A stretch of 56,588 bases of DNA from Anaerolineaceae bacterium (GCA_003524305.1 DQHW01000011.1:41103-97690); one strand, 5' to 3'; positions 43,795 to 53,049 are shown, counted from the first letter of the stretch. The notes: generated by a model from the letters alone, not told the origin. Program-made: numbers and translations.

Positions 43795-45180
43795 ATGGCA
43801 GAAATTTTAGACAGCACCTTGCGCGAAGGGGAACAAACCCCGCTGGTCAACCTGATGGTGGACGAAAAAATCGAGATCGCCCGACGGCTCGACCAGGTCG
43901 GCGTGGAAATGATCGAAGCCGGCGACCCGAGCGTCTCGCCGAACGTATTTCAGGCGGTCAAACGCATTGCCAACCTGGGCTTGAAAGCCGAGATTGTGGC
44001 ACATTCACTGGCTACGCGCAGCGGAATTGCCAAGGCCAAAGAAAGCAACGCAGATCGCGTGGTGGTCTTCTACCCGACCTCCAAGATTCATTTGGACGCC
44101 AAGATGCACAAAAACCAGGAAGAAGCCATCACCTGGATCGTGGATCACGTGCGTTATGCCCGCGAACTGGGCCTAAAAGTGCGCTACACCCCTGAAGACG
44201 CCACCCGTACGGACTTTGATTTTCTCGTTCGCGTATGCAATGCCGCCATTGAAGCCGGTGCCGACCGCATCAGCTTCGCCGACACCCTGGGCATCATGAC
44301 CCCCAGCCGTATGTATGAACAGGTCAAAGAATTACGCGCCCGCCTTGCCCCCTGCAAAATTGACCTGCACTGCCACGATGACTACGGTCTGGCCCTGGCC
44401 AACGCGCTTGAGGGCATCCGCGCCGGTGCGGATTGCATCCACACCACGGTCAACGGCATGGGCGAACGCACGGGCATCCCCGATTTGAGCGAGACCATCC
44501 TCGCCATGCGCAATTTGATGGGGATTGACCAATATCAACTTCATCCGCTGATGGAGCTTTCAGCTTACGTCGAAAAAGTGACTGGCTTTTTTGTCGCCCC
44601 CAACAAACCCATTACCGGCGTGAATGCTTTCAGCCATAAAAGCGGTGTGCATACCAACGGCGTGCTGAAAGATCCGCACACCTACGAAAACTTTGACCCT
44701 TCCCTGTTGGGACGCGAACGTCACATCGTGATTGACAAATACACAGGCAAACGAGCGGTTGAAGCGCGGTTGGCTGAGTTCAACGTCACAGTCACGCCTG
44801 ACGAACTGACTCTGATCGTGGAGGAGATCAAAAAAATCGGCGATGAACGCAAAATGCTGCATGATGCAGATATCATTGATATTGCCGAACGCATTACCGG
44901 CCAATTACTCGATATCTTCCCCAAAGAGATTAACGCCATCATGATGATCGCTGTGGAATCGCACGTCTACACCACTTCTGTGGTGCGCCGGCTAAAAAAC
45001 CTCAAACAGGTTTCCAGCGTGTATGAATTGACCGGCGATTATGACTTTACCGTTTATGTGAAAGTGCCCTCCATGCCGGACCTGAACAACTTCATTGAAG
45101 AATTACGCGCCATGCCGGGCGTCAAAAACACAGATACGCGTGTGGTCTTGAAAAAATACGCCGAGATGGCTAAAGCCTGA
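43795..45180 (+). CDS. hcs: Homocitrate synthase with C-terminal RAM domain
   Basis: A 461-residue DRE-TIM metallolyase that condenses acetyl-CoA with 2-oxoglutarate in the alpha-aminoadipate lysine route. STLREGEQTP opens the barrel, HCHDDYG holds metal-binding His residues, and GERTGI and FSHKSGVH follow. Residues about 382-461 are an Lrp/AsnC-type RAM effector domain (GDYDFTVYVKV, MPGVKNTDTRVV) instead of the LeuA-type regulatory domain. This should confer feedback by lysine or another amino acid. A CGGAGG site precedes the ATG. Isopropylmalate or citramalate synthase is less likely given lysX in the operon. Confidence 0.88.
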   Translation: MAEILDSTLREGEQTPLVNLMVDEKIEIARRLDQVGVEMIEAGDPSVSPNVFQAVKRIANLGLKAEIVAHSLATRSGIAKAKESNADRVVVFYPTSKIHLDAKMHKNQEEAITWIVDHVRYARELGLKVRYTPEDATRTDFDFLVRVCNAAIEAGADRISFADTLGIMTPSRMYEQVKELRARLAPCKIDLHCHDDYGLALANALEGIRAGADCIHTTVNGMGERTGIPDLSETILAMRNLMGIDQYQLHPLMELSAYVEKVTGFFVAPNKPITGVNAFSHKSGVHTNGVLKDPHTYENFDPSLLGRERHIVIDKYTGKRAVEARLAEFNVTVTPDELTLIVEEIKKIGDERKMLHDADIIDIAERITGQLLDIFPKEINAIMMIAVESHVYTTSVVRRLKNLKQVSSVYELTGDYDFTVYVKVPSMPDLNNFIEELRAMPGVKNTDTRVVLKKYAEMAKA

Positions 45181-45216
45181 TCGGCCGAACTGCAATAGAA
45201 AACAAAGGAGAAAACA

Positions 45217-46467
45217 ATGGGAACCCTGGTAGAAGAAATATTCAGCCGCAGGCTGTCGCGAACTGTTAACGCCGGTGAAATCGTAATGGTGGATGTGGAT
45301 GCCATCATGTCGCATGACAACACCACTCCCCTGGCAATTAAAGCTTTCAGCGAGATTGGCAAACCCATCCGCGACACCTCCAAAATCGTGATCCATTTTG
45401 ACCACGCCTACCCCGCACCCAATCAGTTGGCGGCAGAGAACCAACAGAAGATTGTGCGTTTTATTCAGCAGCAGGGCATCGACAATTTCTATCACCGCGG
45501 CGTATGCCACCAGGTGATGATTGAAGAAGGTTATGTACGCCCGGGCGGCATCATCATCGGCGGGGATTCACACACCGTGACCTACGGCGCTTTGGGCTGT
45601 TTCTCAACGGGACTGGGCTCTAGTGAGATCGGCGCCGCCTGGGTCACCGGCAAATGCTGGTTCAAGATCCCTGAAACTATTTTGGTACGGCTGGAAGGCA
45701 CCGCCCCTGCGGGTGTGTATTCCAAAGATGTGATGCTGGCACTTGCCGGTCAACTCGGCATGGACGGTGCGACCTACAAATCACTTGAATTCGCCGGTTC
45801 TTATATCGACGCACTGCCTGCACATGCACGCATCGTCTTTTCAAACATGTCCGTTGAATTGGGCGCCAAATGCGGCTTAATCGCACCGGATCAGACCACG
45901 CTGGATTATCTGGAAGCCGAAACCAAAGCCCGCGGACCCTTTGAACAATTTGCAGCGGTCAATCCGCACTATGAACGCACGATCACCATTGATGTCTCGA
46001 CCCTGCAGCCGATGGTAGCCTGCCACCCCGATGTGGACCAGGTAAAACCCCTTGCCGAGATGGTCGGATTATCCATTGACGAAGTTTACCTTGGCACCTG
46101 CACCAATGCCCGCTACGAAGACCTTGAAATTGCAGCCGGTATTCTCAAAGGACGCCAGGTCAGCCGCTTCACGCGCACTCTGATCACCCCCGCCAGCCAG
46201 ACGATCTATGAAAAAGCTCTGGCTGCTGGGCTCATCCAGATCTTTTTGGATGCCGGCTGCACGGTGAATGCCCCCGGCTGCGGCGCCTGCATCGGACGCC
46301 ACGGCGGCATTCTAGCCCCCGGCGAACGCGCCTTCACCACCATGAACCGCAACTTCATCGGCCGCATGGGCAGCGCTGAAGCAGAAATCTACCTGGGCAG
46401 CCCGGCGGCTGCAGCCGCCACGGCCATCGAAGGCCGCATCGCCGATCCCCGCCCCTATCTGGCATAA
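45217..46467 (+). CDS. lysT: Homoaconitase large subunit
   Basis: A 416-residue aconitase-superfamily large subunit. Cluster cysteines lie in YLGTCTNAR and in APGCGACIGRHGG. Other family boxes are GGDSHTVTYGALG and GSAEAEIYLGSPA. It is the LeuC/LysT type, which pairs with a separate small subunit encoded immediately downstream, and would isomerise homocitrate to homoisocitrate via homoaconitate. Distinction from 3-isopropylmalate dehydratase rests on the operon with lysX. Confidence 0.88.
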   Translation: MGTLVEEIFSRRLSRTVNAGEIVMVDVDAIMSHDNTTPLAIKAFSEIGKPIRDTSKIVIHFDHAYPAPNQLAAENQQKIVRFIQQQGIDNFYHRGVCHQVMIEEGYVRPGGIIIGGDSHTVTYGALGCFSTGLGSSEIGAAWVTGKCWFKIPETILVRLEGTAPAGVYSKDVMLALAGQLGMDGATYKSLEFAGSYIDALPAHARIVFSNMSVELGAKCGLIAPDQTTLDYLEAETKARGPFEQFAAVNPHYERTITIDVSTLQPMVACHPDVDQVKPLAEMVGLSIDEVYLGTCTNARYEDLEIAAGILKGRQVSRFTRTLITPASQTIYEKALAAGLIQIFLDAGCTVNAPGCGACIGRHGGILAPGERAFTTMNRNFIGRMGSAEAEIYLGSPAAAAATAIEGRIADPRPYLA

Positions 46468-46477
46468 GGAGAGAAAA

Positions 46478-46975
46478 ATGTCTCGAGCATGGAAATTTGG
46501 AGAAAGTTTGAACACCGATGAGATCATTCCGGCACGCTTCAATTTGACCATCGTGCCGCAGGAATTAGCCCAAAAAGTCTTTTGTGAAGTGCGACCCGAT
46601 TTTGCCCCGGGTGTGCAGCCTGGGGATGTGGTGGTGGCCGACGCCAATTTTGGCTGCGGATCATCACGCGAGCACGCACCCATCGCCATCCGCGGCGCGG
46701 GAGTCAAAGTGGTGATTGCGGCTTCGTTTGCACGTATTTTCTTTCGCAACGCGATTAACATCGGCCTGCCGATCATGGAATGCCCCGCTGCCGCCGCAGG
46801 CATTGAAGACGGCGACGAAGTAGATGTAGACCTGACCCAGGGTAAAATATACAACAGAACCCGCGGCACGGAATTCCAGGCCGCACCCCTGCCGCCCTTC
46901 GTTTTGAAAATCTCGGAGGCTGGCGGTATTGTCAATTTCCTCAAATCGCATGACGTTGAGGAGCTGACTGCATGA
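46478..46975 (+). CDS. lysU: Homoaconitase small subunit
   Basis: A 165-residue small subunit of the swivel domain. The substrate loop FGCGSSREHAP is intact, as are the ASFARIFFRNAINIGLP and NTDEIIPAR boxes. It starts 10 bases after the large subunit with GGAGAG and overlaps the next gene by 4 bases. The two subunits together form the active [4Fe-4S] enzyme. Confidence 0.9.
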   Translation: MSRAWKFGESLNTDEIIPARFNLTIVPQELAQKVFCEVRPDFAPGVQPGDVVVADANFGCGSSREHAPIAIRGAGVKVVIAASFARIFFRNAINIGLPIMECPAAAAGIEDGDEVDVDLTQGKIYNRTRGTEFQAAPLPPFVLKISEAGGIVNFLKSHDVEELTA

Positions 46976-47982
46976 GCGCGTACCGCATCTGTCTACTGCC
47001 CGGTGACGGCATCGGCCCTGAAGTGGTCAGTGCCGCCCGCCGTGTGCTGGAATCGCTGCCGCTTGAATTCGAGTGGAGCGAAGCCGGCATCGGCCTGGCT
47101 GAATGGCAGCTCAGCGGCAATCCATTGCCGGATGAAACTTTGCAAGCGATCAAATCTGCGGATGCGACGCTGTTTGGTTCCGTGACGACCCCGCCCGACA
47201 TTGCCAACTACCGTTCACCAGTGCTGCGCATGCGCCAGGAGCTCGACCTTTACGCCAACCTGAGACCCTGCCGTTCCATCCCGCACGCCATTTCACGCCC
47301 TGGTATTAACCTGCTGGTGGTGCGTGAAAACACCGAAGACCTGTATATTGGCCGCGAACGGATTGAAGATAACGGCGATACCGCCATCGGCGAAATGCAA
47401 ATCACACGAAGTGCAAGCACCCGCATTGCGCATGCCGCTTTTGAGCAAGCCCGCCTGCGCGGTCTCAAAAAAGTAACTATTGTGCATAAAGCCAATGTGC
47501 TGCGCCAGACCAGCGGACTTTTCAGACGTGTGACGCTTGAAGTCGCCCAGCAATACCCGGATATCCCCGTCGAAGAGATGCTGGTGGATACCTGCGCCAT
47601 GGAATTAATCCGCGCGCCGGAGCAGTTTGGCGTGATTGTTACCACCAACCTGTTCGGCGATATTTTATCTGACGAAGCCTCCATGCTGGTGGGAGGGCTT
47701 GGGCTTGCCTGCTCAGGTAACATCGGCGCCGAAACCGCGGTGTTCGAACCGGTACACGGCAGCGCTCCGAAAATGGCCGATCTCGACCAGGCCAACCCGC
47801 TGGCCACCATCCTCAGCACCGCCATGCTTCTCGATTATTTGGGAGAAGGCGGTCAGGCGCGTCGAATTGAAGCAGCCGTGCGTACTGCCATTGAGCAAAA
47901 CCTGGTCACCGCTGACCTGGGCGGAACCCTTGGCACCCAGGCCGCTGCGGATGCCATCATCAACCTGTTGGGAGAGAATTAA
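46972..47982 (+). CDS. hicdh: Homoisocitrate dehydrogenase
   Basis: A 336-residue decarboxylating beta-hydroxyacid dehydrogenase. Visible motifs are LLPGDGIGPEVV, the substrate segment SPVLRMRQELDLYANLRPC, and the catalytic Tyr/Lys region (DLYIGRE, TIVHKANVLR). The Asp-rich metal site LFGDILSDEAS and EPVHGSAP follow. The operon position after homoaconitase supports oxidative decarboxylation of homoisocitrate to 2-oxoadipate. Isopropylmalate or isocitrate activity, as reported for Thermus-type enzymes with broad specificity, cannot be excluded. The start overlaps the previous gene; the stop overlaps lysX by one base. Confidence 0.88.
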   Translation: MSAYRICLLPGDGIGPEVVSAARRVLESLPLEFEWSEAGIGLAEWQLSGNPLPDETLQAIKSADATLFGSVTTPPDIANYRSPVLRMRQELDLYANLRPCRSIPHAISRPGINLLVVRENTEDLYIGRERIEDNGDTAIGEMQITRSASTRIAHAAFEQARLRGLKKVTIVHKANVLRQTSGLFRRVTLEVAQQYPDIPVEEMLVDTCAMELIRAPEQFGVIVTTNLFGDILSDEASMLVGGLGLACSGNIGAETAVFEPVHGSAPKMADLDQANPLATILSTAMLLDYLGEGGQARRIEAAVRTAIEQNLVTADLGGTLGTQAAADAIINLLGEN

Positions 47983-48824
47983 TGAAACGCATTGGATTTT
48001 TGTATACCCGTTTGCGGGTCGAAGAAAAATTATTACTGGATGAGCTTAAAAGCCGCCCGGATGTGGAAGTGGTGACCATCAGCGATGATGACAATTTCTT
48101 TGAACTCAATAAGCTGCCTGCCCAGGTGGATGTGCTCTTTGAACGCTCAGTCTCGTATTCACGCGGACTGTATATCTCACGTATTTTTTCAGCCAACGGT
48201 GTACCAGTGGTCAACGATCCGCTGGTGGCTGAACGCTGCGGCGACAAATATGTCACCAGCCAACTGCTGGTGAACGCCAACATCGCCACCCCGCGCGTGT
48301 TGATGGCCTTTAGTGAAGAATCCGCGTTGGCGGCCTGTGACACCATGGGCTATCCATGCGTGCTTAAACCGGTGGTGGGGTCATGGGGGCGCTTGTTGGC
48401 CAAAGTGGAAAACCGTGCCAGCGCCGAAGCCATTATTGAACACAAAGCCGTTCTGGGCGGGGTGAACCATTCCATCTTTTACATCCAGGAATTTATTGAC
48501 AAACCGGGGCGAGACATCCGCGCATTTGTGGTGGGCGAGGAACCCATCGCGGCTATTTACCGCACCTCTGAGAACTGGATAACGAATACTGCCCGCGGCG
48601 GGGTGGCTACCAACTGTCCGCTGACGGACGAGATCAAAGACCTGTGCCGACGGACGGCCAAGACCGTTGGCGGCGGGCTGCTGGCGATTGATTTGTTTGA
48701 ATCAGCAAACGGCATGTCGGTCAATGAAGTCAACCACACCATGGAATTCCGTAACAGCATCACGACCACAGGCGTGAACATCCCCGCAAAGATGGTGGAT
48801 TACGCAATAAGTAAAGCAAGTTAA
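47982..48824 (+). CDS. lysX: LysX, alpha-aminoadipate-LysW ligase
   Basis: A 280-residue ATP-grasp ligase of the RimK group. LysX joins alpha-aminoadipate to the C-terminal Glu of the carrier LysW. Visible features are the nucleotide-binding CVLKPVVGSWGRL, the IQEFIDKPGRDIRAFVV strand, the TARGG loop and NEVNHTMEFRNS, which matches the LysX/ArgX substrate end. Length is typical. It ends the operon; a hairpin follows. No lysW is in the window. Confidence 0.9.
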   Translation: MKRIGFLYTRLRVEEKLLLDELKSRPDVEVVTISDDDNFFELNKLPAQVDVLFERSVSYSRGLYISRIFSANGVPVVNDPLVAERCGDKYVTSQLLVNANIATPRVLMAFSEESALAACDTMGYPCVLKPVVGSWGRLLAKVENRASAEAIIEHKAVLGGVNHSIFYIQEFIDKPGRDIRAFVVGEEPIAAIYRTSENWITNTARGGVATNCPLTDEIKDLCRRTAKTVGGGLLAIDLFESANGMSVNEVNHTMEFRNSITTTGVNIPAKMVDYAISKAS

Positions 48825-48846
48825 AAATCTTCTCCTCCGAACCCCG

Positions 48847-48875
48847 CCCTGCTCCCATAACATGTGGGAGCAGGG
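48847..48875 (+). terminator. Hairpin after lysX
   Basis: CCCTGCTCCCA pairs with TGGGAGCAGGG (11 bp, loop of 7). No T run follows on either strand, so it may be a weak terminator or an mRNA 3'-end stabiliser. Confidence 0.5.
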
Positions 48876-48990
48876 AATGGGAATAAGAGTGATTTCTTTG
48901 TGATTCTGTTTTGATAATTTTTGTTTAAAAATGATTTTTTGTCCAAGTGCGTCCTTCTGGAATAAATGAGTTAATAGTCATTATGGGTTG

Positions 48991-50202
48991 TTATGCAATA
49001 AAAGATGAAATCAACCCAAACACTACACCAAATAGAATCAGCCAGGTTGAATTTACTCGATACTTGATAATTACGAAGAGTGAAATGAGGAACAAAATTG
49101 CCGTATAAATATCGATGATTGAACCCACTGCTAATTGCAATCCAACTGCGGCCATCAATCCCAAAGAAGCAACTATCACCCCGTCCAACAAACTGCCAGC
49201 CCAAGGCGAGCGGCGCATTTTTGGGATAATTGAATTACTGATGGCAACAAAAATGTATGAAGGCAGAAATATGCCAAGTGTCGCGATTAAAGAACCAGGA
49301 ATGCCACCCAGCAAGTACCCAATAAATGTCGCGGCTGTAAAAAGAGGGCCAGGAGTAATTTGCCCAATTGCAATGGCATCTATTAACTGTTTCTCTGTCA
49401 ACCATCCCAGACGATCTACCAGGTCTGCGCGTAGGAAAGCTACCAATACATAACCACTTCCATAAAGGATGGAACCGATTTTTAGGAAAACAAGAAATAG
49501 GGTGCTCAAACTAAATGGAATGACCATATTCCCCAAAGCGGGTAATAATGGGATGATGAGAGGAATACTATGCTTTTTTATTTTTTTTAGTCGACTCCGA
49601 TTTTCCCATAGCATAATGATCAATCCGCCAATGAAAATCAGAAGCACTTCATTCACCCCCAAAAAATACAATCCTATGGCACCTAATCCTATAATCGTTA
49701 TAATTTTGTTTTTAAGCACTTTGTGCCCAAGTTCCCATAATGCTTGCGCAATGATTGCAATTAATACAGGTTTGATGCCGTACAAAATCCAGGCTACCTG
49801 GGGTGTTGTGCCATACTGGACATAAATCCACGAAAACACCAAAACAATCAGCACCGCTGGTAGTGTAAAAGCGAAACCACCAAGTATCAAGCCTGGCCAA
49901 CCAGCACGCAGATAGCCAATATGAATTGCCATTTCTGTTGAATTCGGCCCTGGAATCAAATTGGTAATACCAAGGAGATCAAGGTATTGTTCATCCGACA
50001 ACCACTTACGGTTTTTAACGAATTCTTGCCGAAACATACTTATATGGGCTGCAGGTCCGCCAAAAGCAATAAAACCAAGACGAAGAAATAAAAAGAAAAC
50101 CTCTAACACTTTGTTTTCTTTATTAACAGGCAAATGGTTTATTACTGGTTCTCTTGAACCCTTTTCTGTATTTTGCAGACGAACTATTGAATCATCATTC
50201 AT
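48991..50202 (-). CDS. chrA: Chromate transporter ChrA, two-domain form
   Basis: A 403-residue membrane protein built of two homologous CHR halves. The first has FLRLGFIAFGGPAAHISMF and IPGPNSTEMA; the second has ADLVDRLGWLTEKQLIDAI and ITPGPLFTAATFIGYLLGG. It would export chromate at the cytoplasmic membrane. ATG at 50202, with GAGGAAG upstream, is chosen over an earlier in-frame start. It overlaps the preceding MFS gene by 8 bases and lies in an operon with a PadR regulator. Actual substrate could be another oxyanion. Confidence 0.9.
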   Translation of the reverse strand: MNDDSIVRLQNTEKGSREPVINHLPVNKENKVLEVFFLFLRLGFIAFGGPAAHISMFRQEFVKNRKWLSDEQYLDLLGITNLIPGPNSTEMAIHIGYLRAGWPGLILGGFAFTLPAVLIVLVFSWIYVQYGTTPQVAWILYGIKPVLIAIIAQALWELGHKVLKNKIITIIGLGAIGLYFLGVNEVLLIFIGGLIIMLWENRSRLKKIKKHSIPLIIPLLPALGNMVIPFSLSTLFLVFLKIGSILYGSGYVLVAFLRADLVDRLGWLTEKQLIDAIAIGQITPGPLFTAATFIGYLLGGIPGSLIATLGIFLPSYIFVAISNSIIPKMRRSPWAGSLLDGVIVASLGLMAAVGLQLAVGSIIDIYTAILFLISLFVIIKYRVNSTWLILFGVVFGLISSFIA

Positions 50203-51427
50203 TTGTCTTCCTCGGATTAGCCATATCTTCACCAAATAGAATGAAAAACAACGTTCCTGCCAAACCAAAGCCAAACGCAACCAAGAAATTTACCTGTGGA
50301 GAAATATTCCACAAGAAACCAGCACTAAATGCTGCAAGAGACACAATTACATCCCGGAGCAAATAATATAAACCGAACATACCTGCTTTTTGCCCTTCGG
50401 GGGCTAAATCCATGATCATGGTTTTTCGAGTGGGTTCACCAAATTCTTTCAAGCCACGGATAAAAAATGCCAGCGCAAACATCCAGAAATTCTTTGAAAG
50501 CATAAGGATTACAGGAAAAAGAGTGAAAAAGACAAAGGTAATGGCAACATATGGTTTTTTGGATCCACGATCAGCTAAATATGCAACAGGAATATACACC
50601 AACATTGCTGTGACCATTTCTATTGTGGTAAGCACGCCAAATATTACAGGGGAGATTCCATTGTTATTTATCACCCAGATTGCCATAAAAGCATATGGAA
50701 TTTGTTCGCAGAAGCGGATCAGAATATCTGCAACCAGCAGTTTTCGAAATCCTGTTGACATTTGTTTAAATAATTTTATGGGGTTTACTTCTGCGCGACC
50801 AACTTTTTGCTGGTCCTCGACAAAAATTTGCTGCAGCACCAGGGCGATTATTGCAAACAGTAAAGCGTAAATAAATGCATATTTGACCCCAACGATCTCA
50901 CCCTTCCAGGCTATGAGTACCCCGCCGACCAGTGGACCAAGCGCCATGGGAATTCTTCTGATCAAGGAGTGCATGGAAACGCCCATGGTATGTTTATTTT
51001 TCGGCAAGACACTTGCCACCAGACTCATTGTTGCCGGAAGTGAAATCGCTGACCATGACAGAAATAGTACAGCTCCGACAAAGACCGCCCACCATGTAGG
51101 GATAAAAATGACGACCAAATACCCAACAATTGCAATGAGGTTAAAAACCAGGAGTGCTCGTTTATAACCAAGTTTGTCGCTTAGATATCCCCCCGGGAAG
51201 GAATAAAGCGCACTCAAGAGATTGTCCATTCCATTCAGAAAACCTACAGATAAAGCTCCTCCGCCAAGAGCAATCAGGTAGATTGGCAGATAACGCTCTG
51301 CCATGTTCTCACCCATACCCACCAGAATAACCATGAACAACATGGCTATGATGCTGCTACGCAAGCCTAAGAATTCCAATATTTTTTGTGATAGATTTTT
51401 ATTGATGTTCTCGTTATTGTTTGTCAT
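50195..51427 (-). CDS. MFS transporter
   Basis: A 410-residue major facilitator with about 12 helices. GGYLSDKLGYKRAL is the loop 2-3 motif and FFIRGLKEFGEPTRK resembles a helix 4/5 motif of drug-type exporters. No substrate can be read. It lies 38 bases after the PadR-type regulator and overlaps ChrA, so the three genes are probably one transcription unit responding to the PadR ligand. Confidence 0.88.
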   Translation of the reverse strand: MTNNNENINKNLSQKILEFLGLRSSIIAMLFMVILVGMGENMAERYLPIYLIALGGGALSVGFLNGMDNLLSALYSFPGGYLSDKLGYKRALLVFNLIAIVGYLVVIFIPTWWAVFVGAVLFLSWSAISLPATMSLVASVLPKNKHTMGVSMHSLIRRIPMALGPLVGGVLIAWKGEIVGVKYAFIYALLFAIIALVLQQIFVEDQQKVGRAEVNPIKLFKQMSTGFRKLLVADILIRFCEQIPYAFMAIWVINNNGISPVIFGVLTTIEMVTAMLVYIPVAYLADRGSKKPYVAITFVFFTLFPVILMLSKNFWMFALAFFIRGLKEFGEPTRKTMIMDLAPEGQKAGMFGLYYLLRDVIVSLAAFSAGFLWNISPQVNFLVAFGFGLAGTLFFILFGEDMANPRKTNE

Positions 51428-51465
51428 CTTTGATCAACCTTTAATTGAGCAAAATGCGTTCACTT

Positions 51466-51765
51466 TTAGTTTATTCCAATTTCACGGATTAACTCAACAA
51501 CTTGGATGGTAGCCATTTTTAATGCCTCATTACCAGAGTCTGATGTTCGGTAATATTTACGGACTTTTCCAGAAAAAACTCGTTTTTCAGAAGTAAGATA
51601 GCCTTCACTCTCAAGCTTATGCAGAATGGGATACAACGTCCCGGGGCTAAGCTGGTATCCATGTCTTTCAAGTTCACGAATCATATCCAGTCCAAATATG
51701 GCTTCTTTTGACGCGTGATATAACAGGTGGACCCTAATAAAACCAAGGAAAATATCTCGTATCAT
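51466..51765 (-). CDS. PadR-family transcriptional regulator
   Basis: A 99-residue winged-helix protein. It has the PadR core: IFGLDMIRELERHGYQLSPG, then TLYPILHKLESEGYL, a wing with RKYYRTSDSG and a short C-terminal dimerisation helix. It probably represses its own operon with the MFS and ChrA genes; three ATATCG/CGATAT half-sites lie over its promoter. The start has an AGAGAG-type site. Confidence 0.92.
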   Translation of the reverse strand: MIRDIFLGFIRVHLLYHASKEAIFGLDMIRELERHGYQLSPGTLYPILHKLESEGYLTSEKRVFSGKVRKYYRTSDSGNEALKMATIQVVELIREIGIN

Positions 51766-51778
51766 TATTACTCTCTTT

Positions 51779-51834
51779 ATATCGAATTTCGTTATCGATA
51801 TACGATATTATAAAACTTTATCTTTGGTTTTCAA
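51779..51834 (-). promoter_or_regulatory. padR promoter with ATATCG/CGATAT operator
   Basis: On the minus strand, TTGAAA (51829-51834), 18 bases and TAATAT (51805-51810). Half-sites ATATCG (51779-51784), CGATAT (51796-51801, within the palindrome TATCGATA) and CGATAT (51803-51808) overlap the -10 and transcript start. Confidence 0.6.
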
Positions 51835-52047
51835 CCCTCTTTTCCTTCTCAAATTAATTTGGAGTGGATGAAGAATGCCAGCTAACCAGGATCATTAAAA
51901 CTTTACAGTCGTGTTCTGCCCATTGAGACAATCCACTCAAGCACTGAAAACTCACCATAAGTTAACCGTTTGTTAAACATGCCTTAAACAAAACTCGTTA
52001 TTCTGTAATTAAAAATGACTCAACAAGAATTTAATTCTTAAGGATCT

Positions 52048-53049
52048 ATGGACGACTATTCACCACGCTTTGAGGATGAAACGAGGTTCAGTATGGATTA
52101 TTCAGAATTTGTCTTTTTTCTGCCACCTCAAAACGGCGAGAAACTTGAAACACCTCAAGAGATTTCAACATTAAAAGGGTATGAAAATCGTTCAATGAAT
52201 AAACAGAAACTTTCAAAAAAACAACTAGGGTTCAATATTCTTCTTCTTTCTCTCTTCGTTATTGCAGCAGGTTGGTTTGGTGTTTTATTAAAATTATTGA
52301 CGGGCCAAACCAACCTGGCATTATCGGTTTTCCTTGCCTTGCCGCCGATGGGAGTATTGATTTTGAGCCTTGTATACAAAACCACTGATTTTGATCCAGG
52401 CTTGAATTTTAAGATTAAAAAAAATGCCATAAGTTACGCCGTCGCATTTCTTCTATTCCCCATTCTGGTAAGCATAACAATGATAGTTGGAAAGTTAAGC
52501 GGTTTTATTTCAATTGAAGGGTTAGTCAGTAAAGGATTTGGTTCATTGATCGGTGCAATCTCTTTGTTTTTCTTAACTGATTTTATAAAAAATTGCCTTG
52601 AAGAATTTACCTGGCGCGGTTTCTTTACACAACATTTCAAAAAATTCGGCATCCCTGATCTGCTCAATCACCTCTTAACTGGATTCGTATGGATTCTCTG
52701 GCATATCCCTTACTGGCTATTTCTGTTGGATAAGGCGTCAATGTCTGCATTTTCTTCACTAAATACAACTGCCTTTATCATCATGGGAAGCCTATTATTA
52801 CTTTCATCCTCTTTTGTGTTTGGAGAAATTAGATTACTTTCAAGTTCTACATGGCCGGTAGTCATTTTGCACACTTCATTAAATGCGGTCACAAATGTCT
52901 TATTGCTTAAGGGTTTTGTTACTGTAATTCCTTCGGCTGAGCTATGGATGTCTCCAGGAGGAAACAGTATCATGATTATTGCTTTGTTGACAATAGTGGG
53001 TTTAGCGTTATATCGTTTCAGAACCAAGAAAAAAAGCGCAGTTCATTAA
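52048..53049 (+). CDS. CPBP intramembrane metalloprotease (CAAX-like)
   Basis: A 333-residue protein with about eight helices after a soluble N-terminus of about 65 residues. Motif 1 is EEFTWRGFF (EExxxR), motif 2 is WILWHIPYWL (FxxxH-like), and motif 3 is LHTSLNAVTN (HxxxN). These define the CPBP/Abi family of intramembrane proteases. AAGGAT precedes the ATG at 52048; ATGs at 52093 and 52195 are alternatives. It ends 4 bases into the convergent AraC gene. Substrate unknown; bacteriocin immunity or membrane protein processing are family roles. Confidence 0.88.
   Translation: MDDYSPRFEDETRFSMDYSEFVFFLPPQNGEKLETPQEISTLKGYENRSMNKQKLSKKQLGFNILLLSLFVIAAGWFGVLLKLLTGQTNLALSVFLALPPMGVLILSLVYKTTDFDPGLNFKIKKNAISYAVAFLLFPILVSITMIVGKLSGFISIEGLVSKGFGSLIGAISLFFLTDFIKNCLEEFTWRGFFTQHFKKFGIPDLLNHLLTGFVWILWHIPYWLFLLDKASMSAFSSLNTTAFIIMGSLLLLSSSFVFGEIRLLSSSTWPVVILHTSLNAVTNVLLLKGFVTVIPSAELWMSPGGNSIMIIALLTIVGLALYRFRTKKKSAVH

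Noticed and set aside
49115..49825. Plus-strand frames opposite chrA
   Set aside because: They are antisense shadows of a well-supported membrane protein and lack ribosome sites.
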